This document shows positions 56,171-64,000 of a stretch of 64,000 nt of DNA, in pieces. The stretch's first letter is position 1. Each line of letters opens with the position of its first letter. The notes under the pieces were generated by a model that saw nothing but the letters and a program-made list of their open reading frames with translations, had not been told where the DNA came from and did not search any database. This stretch comes from Ancylomarina salipaludis (GTDB taxonomy: Bacteria; Bacteroidota; Bacteroidia; Bacteroidales; Marinifilaceae). The DNA is taken from positions 186,001-250,000 of the forward strand of contig NZ_SAXA01000001.1 of NCBI RefSeq assembly GCF_004122035.1, written 5' to 3'. The position numbers and the translations under genes were made by a program.

Positions 56171-57559
56171 ATGTTTACATTAATGGTCATAGTTTTTGTT
56201 CTTGGCTATATTGCAATCGCTCTAGAACATCCATTGAAAATTGACAAAGCAGCTTCGGCTCTTTTAATTGGAGTTATAACCTGGGTAATTTACGTTATCG
56301 GTGGTGTTGATATTCTAACATCCGGAGTTAGTCGAGCGTGGAACGAGTACGTTACAACAAACCCAAGTATGGATAACACGCATGGCATGCTAAACTTCAT
56401 TACTCACCATGAAGTGCTTCACCATTTATCCGAAATATCTGCCATTCTTTTCTTCCTTTTGGGAGCTATGACCATTGTTGAAATTGTAGACCAACATCAA
56501 GGTTTTAAAGTAATTACCGATAAAATTAAAACGACCAACAAAGTTAAACTCCTTTGGGTATTAAGTATCTTAACTTTCTTCATGTCGGCGACTTTAGATA
56601 ATTTAACAACAACAATTGTTTTGGTTGCCTTAATTCGAAAACTAATTGATGATCAAAAAGACCGTTGGTTCTTTGCCTCAATGGTTGTATTAGCGGCAAA
56701 TGCAGGTGGAGCCTGGTCTCCTATTGGTGATGTGACAACCATTATGCTATGGATTGGTGGTCAGGTAACCACAATTAATATCATCACCCGAGTATTCCTT
56801 CCAAGTTTGGCCACAATGATTGTGCCCCTTATCATTGTAAGCTTTTACATGAAAGGAGAAGTAACCCGACCACAAATATCTAATAATGGGGATGATAATT
56901 ATATCTCTCAAAAAGAACGAATTTTTATTCTGTGTTTAGGAGTATCAGCCCTACTATTTGTGCCTGTATTTAAAACAGTAACGCACTTACCTCCATATCT
57001 TGGTATGTTATTCGGCCTGGGTGTTATGTGGGTTGTGACAGAAATTATGCATAAAAATAAAGAAGGTGAATTTAAGAATCGTTTAAATGTAACAGGTGTT
57101 CTTAAAAAAGTAGACGTTCCAACAGTCTTATTTTTCTTAGGAATTCTTTCCGCAGTTTCAAGTATGCAATCTGCAGGTCACCTCGATATTTTAGCTTCAT
57201 GGCTAGATAAAAACATTCACAACATCTATATCATTAACTTGATTATTGGTGCCCTTTCTTCAGTTGTTGACAATGTACCTTTAGTGGCTGCTGCCATGGG
57301 CATGTATCCAATTGAAGGTGCACAAGCCATTGGTTATGCTTCAAACTTCGTTCAGGATGGTTTATTCTGGGAATTCTTAGCCTATTGTGCCGGAACCGGA
57401 GGTTCTATGCTTATCATCGGTTCAGCTGCCGGAGTTGCTGCAATGGGAATGGAAAAAATCGATTTCATTTGGTATTTGAAAAAAATAAGTCTTCTGGCTT
57501 TAGTTGGCTACCTCGCTGGTGCAGGTGTTTATATCATTCAAACCATGATATTACATTAA
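56171..57559 (+). CDS. nhaD: NhaD-type Na+/H+ antiporter
   Basis: 462 residues with about 12 transmembrane helices. ATLDNLTTTIVL (about residue 139), NAGGAWSPIGDVTTIMLW (about residue 177) and SSVVDNVPLVAAAMG (about residue 363) are NhaD/ion-transporter signatures, with paired conserved Asp-Asn motifs for ion binding. It exports sodium at the expense of the proton gradient, fitting a saline habitat. Monocistronic with its own strong terminator. Confidence 0.9.
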   Translation: MFTLMVIVFVLGYIAIALEHPLKIDKAASALLIGVITWVIYVIGGVDILTSGVSRAWNEYVTTNPSMDNTHGMLNFITHHEVLHHLSEISAILFFLLGAMTIVEIVDQHQGFKVITDKIKTTNKVKLLWVLSILTFFMSATLDNLTTTIVLVALIRKLIDDQKDRWFFASMVVLAANAGGAWSPIGDVTTIMLWIGGQVTTINIITRVFLPSLATMIVPLIIVSFYMKGEVTRPQISNNGDDNYISQKERIFILCLGVSALLFVPVFKTVTHLPPYLGMLFGLGVMWVVTEIMHKNKEGEFKNRLNVTGVLKKVDVPTVLFFLGILSAVSSMQSAGHLDILASWLDKNIHNIYIINLIIGALSSVVDNVPLVAAAMGMYPIEGAQAIGYASNFVQDGLFWEFLAYCAGTGGSMLIIGSAAGVAAMGMEKIDFIWYLKKISLLALVGYLAGAGVYIIQTMILH

Positions 57560-57616
57560 AAGACAAATTTTCTCATAATTTCTATGAGGAAACAAAAAAC
57601 AATAATATTACTTTAG

Positions 57617-57651
57617 CGAGATATAATATTCTATATTATATCTCGTTTTTT
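57617..57651 (+). terminator. terminator of nhaD
   Basis: CGAGATATAATAT and ATATTATATCTCG are exact inverted copies (13 bp, 3-base loop), followed by six T. Confidence 0.88.
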
Positions 57652-57680
57652 ATATATAGATAAATCAGAAAATTGACAAT

Positions 57681-58391
57681 ATGAATTACCTTTTGATGTT
57701 TGCAAGTCTTCAGAGCATAGCTCAGAATGAAGACATTATCAGTGAATCAGGAAATAAGTCCAGTGAAATAACACTTAATTTTATTGATTTGGCTTTTAAA
57801 GGTGGTTGGATCATGATTCCTATCTTTGCCTTATCAATTATTGCGATTTGGATTTTCTTTGAGCGTTTTCATGCCATCCGTAAAGCCTCTAAAAAGGATG
57901 ATAACTTTATGAATCGCATTAAGGATTACATTCATGATGGTAAAATTGATTCCGCTCTCTCGCTATGTGAATCGAATGATACACCAGTTTCAAGAATGAT
58001 CTCAAAAGGTGTGAAACGTATTGGTCGCCCACTAAACGATGTCAATGCGGCAATTGAAAATATCGGAAACCTTGAAGTTTCTAAACTTGAAAAGAATTTG
58101 CCGACTCTTGCCACTGTTGCAGGGGCTGCCCCAATGATTGGATTCCTGGGTACAGTAATGGGAATGATTCAGGCTTTTTATGCCATGGCCAATGCCGGAA
58201 ATAATATCGATGTCTCTCTGCTTGCCAATGGGATTTATACTGCTATGGTTACAACTGTTGCCGGGCTTGTTGTGGGTATTATTGCCTATTTTGCCTACAA
58301 TATTTTAGTCGCCAAAGTTGAAAAAGTCGTTTTCACAATGGAAGCTACAACAACTGAATTTATGGATCTTTTGAATGAACCTATCAAGTAA
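57681..58391 (+). CDS. MotA/TolQ/ExbB proton channel family protein
   Basis: 236 residues with three transmembrane helices (about 38-60, 135-160, 175-205). GAAPMIGFLGTVMGMI is the ExbB/TolQ hallmark, and the following helices form the proton channel. With the next two genes (8- and 3-base gaps) it forms an energy-transducing operon that uses the proton gradient to power outer-membrane processes. The sequence does not separate ExbB (TonB system) from TolQ (Tol-Pal) function; TolB and Pal are not nearby. Confidence 0.87.
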   Translation: MNYLLMFASLQSIAQNEDIISESGNKSSEITLNFIDLAFKGGWIMIPIFALSIIAIWIFFERFHAIRKASKKDDNFMNRIKDYIHDGKIDSALSLCESNDTPVSRMISKGVKRIGRPLNDVNAAIENIGNLEVSKLEKNLPTLATVAGAAPMIGFLGTVMGMIQAFYAMANAGNNIDVSLLANGIYTAMVTTVAGLVVGIIAYFAYNILVAKVEKVVFTMEATTTEFMDLLNEPIK

Positions 58392-58399
58392 GTCGCACT

Positions 58400-58792
58400 A
58401 TGGCATTAAAATCAAGAAATAAAGTCAACGCCAATTTCAGCATGTCTTCTATGACTGATATTGTCTTTTTGTTGTTGATCTTTTTTATGGTAACATCAAC
58501 TTTAATTGCACCCAATGCATTAAAATTATTATTGCCAAAAAGTAGCAATCAAACGGCTGCAAATCCAATCACATCAGTATCGATAGATAAGCACTACAAC
58601 TTTTATATCGAAACAACTCCTACTCCATTCTCAAAACTTGAAGGAAAACTACAACGAATGTTGGCTAAACACGAAGATCCAACGATTTCACTTCATGTGG
58701 ATAAATCTGTCCCTATGGAACAGGTTGTAAAAGTGATGAACATAGCCAAAAACAATAAATACAAACTGATTTTAGCAACTTCAGCAAAATAA
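58400..58792 (+). CDS. ExbD/TolR family biopolymer transport protein
   Basis: 130 residues: a short cytoplasmic N-terminus, one transmembrane helix with the functional Asp in MTDIVFLLLIFFMV (about residue 19), and a periplasmic domain. The Asp is the proton-binding residue. A single ExbD is encoded here, whereas TonB loci in this phylum often have two. It starts 8 bases after the ExbB-like gene. Confidence 0.88.
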   Translation: MALKSRNKVNANFSMSSMTDIVFLLLIFFMVTSTLIAPNALKLLLPKSSNQTAANPITSVSIDKHYNFYIETTPTPFSKLEGKLQRMLAKHEDPTISLHVDKSVPMEQVVKVMNIAKNNKYKLILATSAK

Positions 58793-58795
58793 TAT

Positions 58796-59743
58796 ATGAA
58801 GGATTCCAGAAGCAAACGTGTCGGTCTTGTGGGAACTTTATTGTTTCACACAGCAATTATTGCACTCCTGTTTTTTCTGGGTTTCCGAACTCCTCTGCCT
58901 TTACCTGAAGAAGAAGGCATTCTCATTAATTTTGGTAATACAGATCAAGGGGCTGGTAATAAAAGACCTGCTCCAACACAATCACAAGCTGCAAAAAAAG
59001 CAGTGTCGAAACCGGTTGTTAAAAAGAAAGACGCTGTAAAATCAGTAAAAAAAACAGCAAGCTCACCAAAAGAAAAAATCCTGACTCAGAATACCGAAGA
59101 TGCACCTAGTCTTCCATCTGCTGAAGAAATTGCGAAAAAGAAAGCGAAAGAAGAGCAGGCAAAAAAACTAAAAAGAGAACGAGACAAGGCTCAAAAAATT
59201 GAAGCAGAAAAAAAACGTCTTGCTAAGCAAAAAAGACTGGAAGAAGAAAGAGCTGAACAAGAAAGATTGGCTGAAATTGAACGTGAAAGATTAGCCGAAT
59301 TGGCTCGCCAGGAAAAAATTGCCAAAATCAATAACAAAACAAAAAATGCGTTTGGCAGTGGCAGCTCAAATGCCAGTTCACAAGGAAAAACATTTCCTTC
59401 CGGCCATCAAGGTAAAACAAATGGATCTGCAGATTCAAACAATTACACAGGTAGCGGGCTAGGTAACAATGGTTACTCTTTTGATTTAAAAGGGCGAAAT
59501 TCATTGTATATTCCTAAACCCCAATACAATCTTCAGGAAAGTGGAAAAGTTGTGGTAGAAGTTACGGTGGATCGAAATGGAAAAGTAACCAGTGCCCGAC
59601 CAGGTGTTTCTGGTTCGACTACTGCTAATATTACACTTCTTGAGGCCGCAAAAAGAGCGGCACTAAAAGCTAAATTCAATTCTGACAGCAAAGCTCCTGC
59701 CTATCAGCGTGGTACCATCACTTATCATTTCCAATTAGACTAA
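58796..59743 (+). CDS. TonB/TolA-like energy transducer
   Basis: 315 residues: an N-terminal transmembrane helix (about 10-30), a long Lys/Glu/Ala-rich coiled region (about 60-185) that spans the periplasm, a Gly/Ser/Asn linker, and a C-terminal TonB domain (about 235-315; VVVEVTVDRNGKVTSARPG). The coiled middle resembles TolA more than a Pro-rich TonB. It starts 3 bases after the ExbD-like gene and ends 7 bases before the convergent TSUP permease gene. Confidence 0.85.
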   Translation: MKDSRSKRVGLVGTLLFHTAIIALLFFLGFRTPLPLPEEEGILINFGNTDQGAGNKRPAPTQSQAAKKAVSKPVVKKKDAVKSVKKTASSPKEKILTQNTEDAPSLPSAEEIAKKKAKEEQAKKLKRERDKAQKIEAEKKRLAKQKRLEEERAEQERLAEIERERLAELARQEKIAKINNKTKNAFGSGSSNASSQGKTFPSGHQGKTNGSADSNNYTGSGLGNNGYSFDLKGRNSLYIPKPQYNLQESGKVVVEVTVDRNGKVTSARPGVSGSTTANITLLEAAKRAALKAKFNSDSKAPAYQRGTITYHFQLD

Positions 59744-59750
59744 ATTTGAT

Positions 59751-60527
59751 CTATTTAAGAATCATCATAAACAAATCAAATACACCTAAAAATTTGATTG
59801 AAGCGACTATAATCACTCCCATTAAAATATAACGAACATATTTAGCACCCCAACTCACAGCGAATCTCGTTCCAAACCAAGCTCCAATCATATTCCCTAA
59901 TCCAAGAATTAATCCTATTTTATAATCGACTTGATCGTTATAGATAAACACGGCTAAAGCAAATGCGGTATAAAGCAGTACGATAAATATTTTGATTGCA
60001 TTGGCCTTCACCAAATTGAATCCGGCACCAAGAACTAAACCTGCCAGAAGAAAAAAACCAACTCCTGCCTGAATAAAACCACCATAAAAACCAATGAAAA
60101 AGAAAATGATATTTTGGCTCAAACTCGGTCTCTTCCCCATTTTACCAGCCTGACCTTTGACCCAGGCATCAGGTTTATAAAGGACAATGAAAAAAAGAAC
60201 AATCAGAATGGCCCCAATCGTCCGCTCCATAATTTTCTCGTTGATGTTCACAGCAAAAACGGCCCCAAGAATAGAACCAACAATAGCAGGTAAGGCTAAA
60301 CCAATTCCTTCCTTATATTTAAAAACCTTTTGCTGTTTAAAACTGGCAACACCAACAATGTTTTGCATTAAAATAGCTATGCGCAAAGTACCATTAGCCA
60401 CTGTAGCCGGCAAACCTAGAAAAATCAGCAAAGCCAAAATTAAGATAGAGCCACTCCCGGCTAATACATTGATAAAACCGGCAAATACACCTGCTAAGAC
60501 AACTAAAATATACGAGTACCATTCCAT
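59751..60527 (-). CDS. TSUP family membrane transporter (TauE/SafE)
   Basis: About 258 residues with start at 60527 (MEWYSYILVVLAGVFAGFIN). The ATG at 60635 would overlap the end of glyA and run through its terminator, so it is rejected. Eight or so hydrophobic segments with the internal repeat LAGSGSILILALL / FFIGFYGGFIQAGVGFFLL typical of the family. Such proteins carry sulfite, sulfonates or other anions; substrate unknown. Confidence 0.85.
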   Translation of the reverse strand: MEWYSYILVVLAGVFAGFINVLAGSGSILILALLIFLGLPATVANGTLRIAILMQNIVGVASFKQQKVFKYKEGIGLALPAIVGSILGAVFAVNINEKIMERTIGAILIVLFFIVLYKPDAWVKGQAGKMGKRPSLSQNIIFFFIGFYGGFIQAGVGFFLLAGLVLGAGFNLVKANAIKIFIVLLYTAFALAVFIYNDQVDYKIGLILGLGNMIGAWFGTRFAVSWGAKYVRYILMGVIIVASIKFLGVFDLFMMILK

Positions 60528-60569
60528 AAATCTATTCCATCTAGAATCAAACAAAATTTTTTGCAAGGT

Positions 60570-60602
60570 AAAAAAATAAAGGCCACCCAAGAGGCAGCCT
60601 TT
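60570..60602 (-). terminator. terminator of glyA
   Basis: On the minus strand AAAGGCTGCC pairs with GGGTGGCCTTT (ten pairs, two wobbles), followed by a run of T. It lies 23 bases after the glyA stop. Confidence 0.8.
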
Positions 60603-60624
60603 AAAATATATCAGTAATAAATAA

Positions 60625-61905
60625 TTACCAAGCAAACATAGGACGCTCAGTCATCATTGCATTTACACGAGTTTTAACAGAAGCAATCACTTCTTCGTTT
60701 TCTATATTAGAAATCACCTCGTCAATCATCTGAACGATAATTGGCATTTCAGTTTCTTTAAGACCACGAGTTGTAATAGCCGGAGTACCCACACGAATAC
60801 CAGAAGTCGCAAAAGGAGAACGTGTATCAAAAGGCACCATATTCTTGTTGATTGTAATATCAGCCTTTACTAAAGTATTCTCAACTTTCTTACCTGAAAT
60901 CTCTGGAAATTTAGAACGAAGGTCAACCAACATAGAGTGGTTATCTGTTCCGTTAGAAACAACTTTATAACCCAATTTAATGAACTCTTCAGCCATTACC
61001 TTAGCATTCTTCTGCATCTGAATAGCATACTCTTTATAGCTATCAGTTAAAGCCTCACCAAAAGCTACCGCTTTAGCAGCGATAACGTGCTCTAAAGGAC
61101 CACCTTGTTGTCCTGGGAATACTGCGAAATCCAACACCTGAGACATCATTTTGATCTCTCCTTTAGGTGTTTTTTGTCCCCATGGATTTTCGAAATCTTT
61201 TCCAACAATAATCAAACCACCACGAGGTCCACGAAGTGTCTTGTGAGTTGTAGTTGTAATAACATGACAATAAGGAACCGGATTGCTCAATAAGCCTTTA
61301 GCAATTAAACCTGCTGGGTGAGCGATATCAGCCATCAAAATAGCACCTACTTTATCTGCAATTTCACGAAGACGTGGGAAATCCCAATCACGAGAATAAG
61401 CAGAAGCACCTGCTACAATCATTTTTGGATTATTTTCCAAAGCTAATTTTTCTATCTCATCGTAATCAACTAAACCCGTTTCTTCATTAACGTGATAAGC
61501 GATTGGGTTGTATAAATTACCAGATAAGTTTACAGGAGAACCATGAGAAAGGTGACCACCGTGAGCCAAATCTAATCCCAAGAAAGTATCACCAGGTTTC
61601 ATGCATGCATAAAAAACAGCAGCATTCGCCTGAGCACCTGAGTGAGGTTGAACATTAGCATACTCTGCACCAAATAATTCACAAGCTCTATCAATTGCCA
61701 ATTGCTCAGTTTGATCTACAATCTGGCAACCACCATAATAACGCTTTCCAGGATATCCCTCAGCATACTTGTTGGTTAAACATGAACCCATAGCCTGCAT
61801 TACCTGCTCACTAACGAAGTTCTCTGAAGCGATCAATTCGATTCCTTCTTTCTGGCGATTGTGCTCTTGTCCAATCAGGTCAAAAATAAGAGTATCTCTT
61901 TCCAT
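60625..61905 (-). CDS. glyA: serine hydroxymethyltransferase
   Basis: About 426 residues with start at 61905 ([21 protein letters not shown]); the ATG at 61956 adds 17 basic residues. It converts serine and tetrahydrofolate to glycine and methylene-THF. [10 protein letters not shown] (about residue 23), and the PLP lysine in [16 protein letters not shown] (about residue 225) are diagnostic. A TATTTTTG promoter element lies about 190 bases upstream, leaving a long leader. Confidence 0.95.
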   Translation of the reverse strand: MERDTLIFDLIGQEHNRQKEGIELIASENFVSEQVMQAMGSCLTNKYAEGYPGKRYYGGCQIVDQTEQLAIDRACELFGAEYANVQPHSGAQANAAVFYACMKPGDTFLGLDLAHGGHLSHGSPVNLSGNLYNPIAYHVNEETGLVDYDEIEKLALENNPKMIVAGASAYSRDWDFPRLREIADKVGAILMADIAHPAGLIAKGLLSNPVPYCHVITTTTHKTLRGPRGGLIIVGKDFENPWGQKTPKGEIKMMSQVLDFAVFPGQQGGPLEHVIAAKAVAFGEALTDSYKEYAIQMQKNAKVMAEEFIKLGYKVVSNGTDNHSMLVDLRSKFPEISGKKVENTLVKADITINKNMVPFDTRSPFATSGIRVGTPAITTRGLKETEMPIIVQMIDEVISNIENEEVIASVKTRVNAMMTERPMFAW

Positions 61906-62036
61906 TGTTGTTTTTTTCTTTTGTTTGTATTTTATAAATCTGTCAGTTCCATTCATCAGTTATACTAAAAGTTCTCACTAAAAGCATAACCCAATTCAAT
62001 TCGATTACAAGCCCAATAAATCAACTACAACCTACT

Positions 62037-62055
62037 GAATTACAAGTTGTAATTC
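62037..62055. other. 19-base palindrome in the glyA leader
   Basis: GAATTACAA-G-TTGTAATTC is a perfect palindrome with one central base. It lies 132 bases upstream of the glyA start codon and 40 bases after the -7 element, so it may be a repressor operator or leader hairpin. Odd-length perfect symmetry of this size suggests a dimeric protein. Confidence 0.5.
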
Positions 62056-62094
62056 CCTAAAAAGAAGGTCGATTCCTACCCGTATTCATTTTTC

Positions 62095-62102
62095 CAAAAA
62101 TA
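62095..62102 (-). promoter_or_regulatory. candidate promoter of glyA
   Basis: TATTTTTG on the minus strand fits TAnnTTTG; a T-rich -33 region lies about 20 bases upstream. The rest of the gap to 62397 is AT-rich with nothing else I can name. Confidence 0.5.
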
Positions 62103-62397
62103 GACATTTAGCCCTATTAAAAAAACATTTGAGACCTTTTTTACAATAGCTTTTAAAGATTGTTTTAAATCCCTAATAAACAGAAGTCTAAAACAATTTA
62201 ACATGAACAAGCATTCCTCCGGTTATAAAATAAATCAGTTTTAATAAAAATTATTGTAACCATTTCACTATTCACAATACTAATAATAACATCAAGCTTA
62301 TTTTTATGTATGGAATTGCAGTCTTTTTAGTACATTTATTATCAATTTCAAATGAAAAAGAATTCCGAAATATTATCACAAACCAAAAATCTATGAT

Positions 62398-62880
62398 ATG
62401 GAAACAATTTCTGTTCATCCAAATCCTCGTCCAACCCTACTCACTGTACTTTGCATATTGACATTTATAGGTAGTGGTATAGGTGTTTTAGGTAATCTGG
62501 TAGCCATGTTTTTTGCTCCTTTTATAGATCTGTTTCAACCCTGTATGCTGGATGATGCATATAATCATTTAGGCAACGATGCCGGTGCATTAATCGTTAA
62601 ACAAGCTCTTGACATGGCACAAATAGTCTTTGATAACTTTTTAGCCATCACACTTTCCAAATTCATATTATTTGCTTTAAGTTTAACAGGTGCAATTATG
62701 ATGTTTAAAATGAAAAGAATCGGTTTTTACCTCTACACTGCTGCTCAGGTAGGATTTCTGTTTGTAGCCCCTGTTTTTATTGGATGGAATCTGTTTGTCA
62801 GCATGGCCCTTTTATTTTCAGGCTTTTTCTCGGCTTTATTCATTGCACTATATGCTATCAATTTAAAACACATGTCCTAA
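62398..62880 (+). CDS. unassigned four-helix membrane protein, paralogue 1
   Basis: 160 residues. A Pro-rich N-terminus (PNPRPTLLTVLCILTFIGSG) leads into about four hydrophobic helices; the C-terminus ends ALYAINLKHM. The next gene is a paralogue with the same start (RPTFITVLCILSLIGSGG) and end (ILYAVNLKHM). No motif for catalysis or transport. I do not recognise a named family. The two probably arose by tandem duplication and share a transcript. Confidence 0.7.
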   Translation: METISVHPNPRPTLLTVLCILTFIGSGIGVLGNLVAMFFAPFIDLFQPCMLDDAYNHLGNDAGALIVKQALDMAQIVFDNFLAITLSKFILFALSLTGAIMMFKMKRIGFYLYTAAQVGFLFVAPVFIGWNLFVSMALLFSGFFSALFIALYAINLKHMS

Positions 62881-62943
62881 TAAAATTTTATTCTCACATA
62901 TAATACTATTTTAAATCTATACTAACACATAATTAAAAAAACA

Positions 62944-63450
62944 ATGGAAGACAATGTTTCTCAGGTAGTATTACCTAAAAAAAGACCTACATTTATAACT
63001 GTACTATGTATATTATCATTAATTGGTAGCGGTGGATTTGGAATACTTCAACCTCTTTACCAATACGTTACTTTTGACAAAACATACCCTGAAAAGGTAG
63101 CTCAAATTGAAGAAGGGATTCAAAAACTTGAAGATGCAGGAATGGACTCTGGTTTTTTCTATGAAACAGCTCAAAATGGCCTTTTAGTTCTTGAAAAAAC
63201 GGCAGAGAATTTAGGTCCTATGACTGCAACTAACGTTCTATTTGCCTTGTTAAGCTTATTAGGCGTTTTCTTAATGTTCAAACTTAAAAAGAATGGGTTT
63301 TATCTATACGCTGTTGCAAACTTATTTTGGATGCTGGTTCCCATCTATTTTATTGGTATGGAAGTTGGTATGATGACACTTGCAATGGGAGGAGTTATAA
63401 CAATTCTGTTCATCATTCTTTATGCAGTCAACCTCAAACATATGGAATAA
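62944..63450 (+). CDS. unassigned four-helix membrane protein, paralogue 2
   Basis: 168 residues, paralogue of the preceding gene, 63 bases apart. Helices at about 18-40, 95-115, 120-138 and 142-162. The middle loop is charged and diverged between the copies (VAQIEEGIQKLEDAGMDSG here), while the first and last helices are conserved. A terminator follows. Confidence 0.7.
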   Translation: MEDNVSQVVLPKKRPTFITVLCILSLIGSGGFGILQPLYQYVTFDKTYPEKVAQIEEGIQKLEDAGMDSGFFYETAQNGLLVLEKTAENLGPMTATNVLFALLSLLGVFLMFKLKKNGFYLYAVANLFWMLVPIYFIGMEVGMMTLAMGGVITILFIILYAVNLKHME

Positions 63451-63470
63451 TACAAACTCAAAAAACAAAA

Positions 63471-63500
63471 GAGGCTGTCCAGCAAGGCAGCCTCATTTTT
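63471..63500. terminator. bidirectional terminator
   Basis: GAGGCTG and CAGCCTC form a 7-bp stem followed by T5 on the plus strand and a T-rich tract on the minus strand, between convergent genes. Confidence 0.7.
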
Positions 63501-63507
63501 GTATCAT

Positions 63508-64000
63508 CTAAATCGATTTTGACCGGATGACCATTAATTTATCACGCGTCATTTCTTTCATTGAATAGGGAATACCTCCTACACCGATTCCTGATGCATC
63601 CCTGCCACCAAACGGCATCCAATCCACACGAAAAGCGGTATGATCGTTCACCATAACTGCCGAAGCATTCAGTTGATTAACGACATCCAAAGCCTTATCC
63701 ATATCCCTGGTAAATATCGAAGCTTGAAAGGCCAAATCCAATGAATTACTGCGATCAATAGCTTCCTGCAACTTACTGTAGGTATATAAACAGACAATAG
63801 GCCCAAACACTTCAAATTTTGAAACTTTTGACTCCTCAGAAGGATTTAACAAGACAGTTGGCAGGTAACAAGTTTCCATACACTTATGCCCCCCGCACAA
63901 TAATTCAGCACCTTCTTCTACAGCTTCGGTCACCCATTTATGAACTCGCTCCTGTTCATAAGAATCAATTAACGGTCCCACTTCGGTAAACGGATCCAAA
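63508..64000 (-). CDS. aldehyde dehydrogenase family protein, C-terminal part
   Basis: The last 164 residues of an NAD(P)-dependent aldehyde dehydrogenase; the rest lies right of the window. VGPLID, KFEVFGPIV (with the conserved Glu/Phe of the cofactor site) and MPFGGRDASGIGVGG are family signatures. The catalytic Cys and Glu are off the window. The C-terminus MKEMTRDKLMVIRS is of the non-phosphorylating glyceraldehyde-3-phosphate/lactaldehyde type, but the substrate cannot be set from this part. Confidence 0.87.
   Translation of the reverse strand, partial: LDPFTEVGPLIDSYEQERVHKWVTEAVEEGAELLCGGHKCMETCYLPTVLLNPSEESKVSKFEVFGPIVCLYTYSKLQEAIDRSNSLDLAFQASIFTRDMDKALDVVNQLNASAVMVNDHTAFRVDWMPFGGRDASGIGVGGIPYSMKEMTRDKLMVIRSKSI

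Noticed and set aside
60528-60635. Upstream start of the TSUP permease
   Set aside because: The extension overlaps glyA and its terminator and does not resemble the family.
1-64000. tRNA, rRNA or riboswitch genes
   Set aside because: I found no cloverleaf, rRNA-like stretch or recognisable riboswitch core; the leaders found are of the peptide-coding type.

Overview
The window looks like the chromosome of a marine or gut-type member of the Bacteroidota, probably close to the Marinilabiliales/Marinifilaceae. This is inferred from four things: AT-rich DNA, promoters of the Bacteroidota type (TTTG about 20 bases before TAnnTTTG), weak ribosome binding sites, and family content (GH97 glycosidase, SusR-like regulator, M64 peptidase, TamB, lipoproteins with short lipoboxes). 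I saw no rRNA, tRNA, CRISPR array or complete insertion sequence.

Layout. 1-5153 (minus): an amino-sugar operon with ROK regulator, sugar nucleotidyltransferase, GlmM, FucP-type permease and the start of an anomeric sugar kinase. 5341-11007: a double-FKBP lipoprotein, a PlsC acyltransferase, an M64 peptidase, a Crp/Fnr regulator and a flavodiiron protein. 11154-14996 (minus): a GH97 glycosidase with a SusR-like membrane regulator. 15112-27653 (minus): a complete ilvD-ilvB-ilvN-ilvC-leuA-leuC-leuD-leuB-ilvA set for branched-chain amino acids. 27999-38808 (minus): a long KamA-type radical SAM protein, a 19-haem cytochrome c/b fusion, a DPP-IV peptidase, and a glycyl radical enzyme with its activase. 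39122-51398: a GxxExxY gene between perfect inverted repeats, then ElaA-like acetyltransferase, MFS, NfeD/ClpP-like, MgtC, methyltransferase and SDR genes, two decayed genes, CheR and CheB, CYTH and tsaD. 51483-64000: tamB, nhaD, an ExbB/ExbD/TonB operon, a TSUP permease, glyA, two tandem paralogous membrane proteins, and the 3' end of an aldehyde dehydrogenase gene.

The most striking system is in the ilv/leu cluster. Upstream of ilvD two complete attenuators stand in tandem: each has a short leader ORF rich in Ile/Val/Leu codons, followed by a GC stem and nine U residues. A third, rich in Leu and Ile, precedes leuA behind its own promoter. In all three, a segment near the 3' end of the leader ORF is complementary to the 5' arm of the terminator, so ribosome position could decide between readthrough and termination. 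These small ORFs are too short for ordinary gene callers.

Other points of note are a heptanucleotide tandem repeat that forms the last codons of leuD, an extremely haem-rich cytochrome fused to a cytochrome b membrane domain, a glycyl radical enzyme resembling hydroxyproline dehydratase beside a prolyl dipeptidyl peptidase, a kinase gene that has lost its middle but kept its start and its receiver domain, and a tamB gene without an obvious ATG start.
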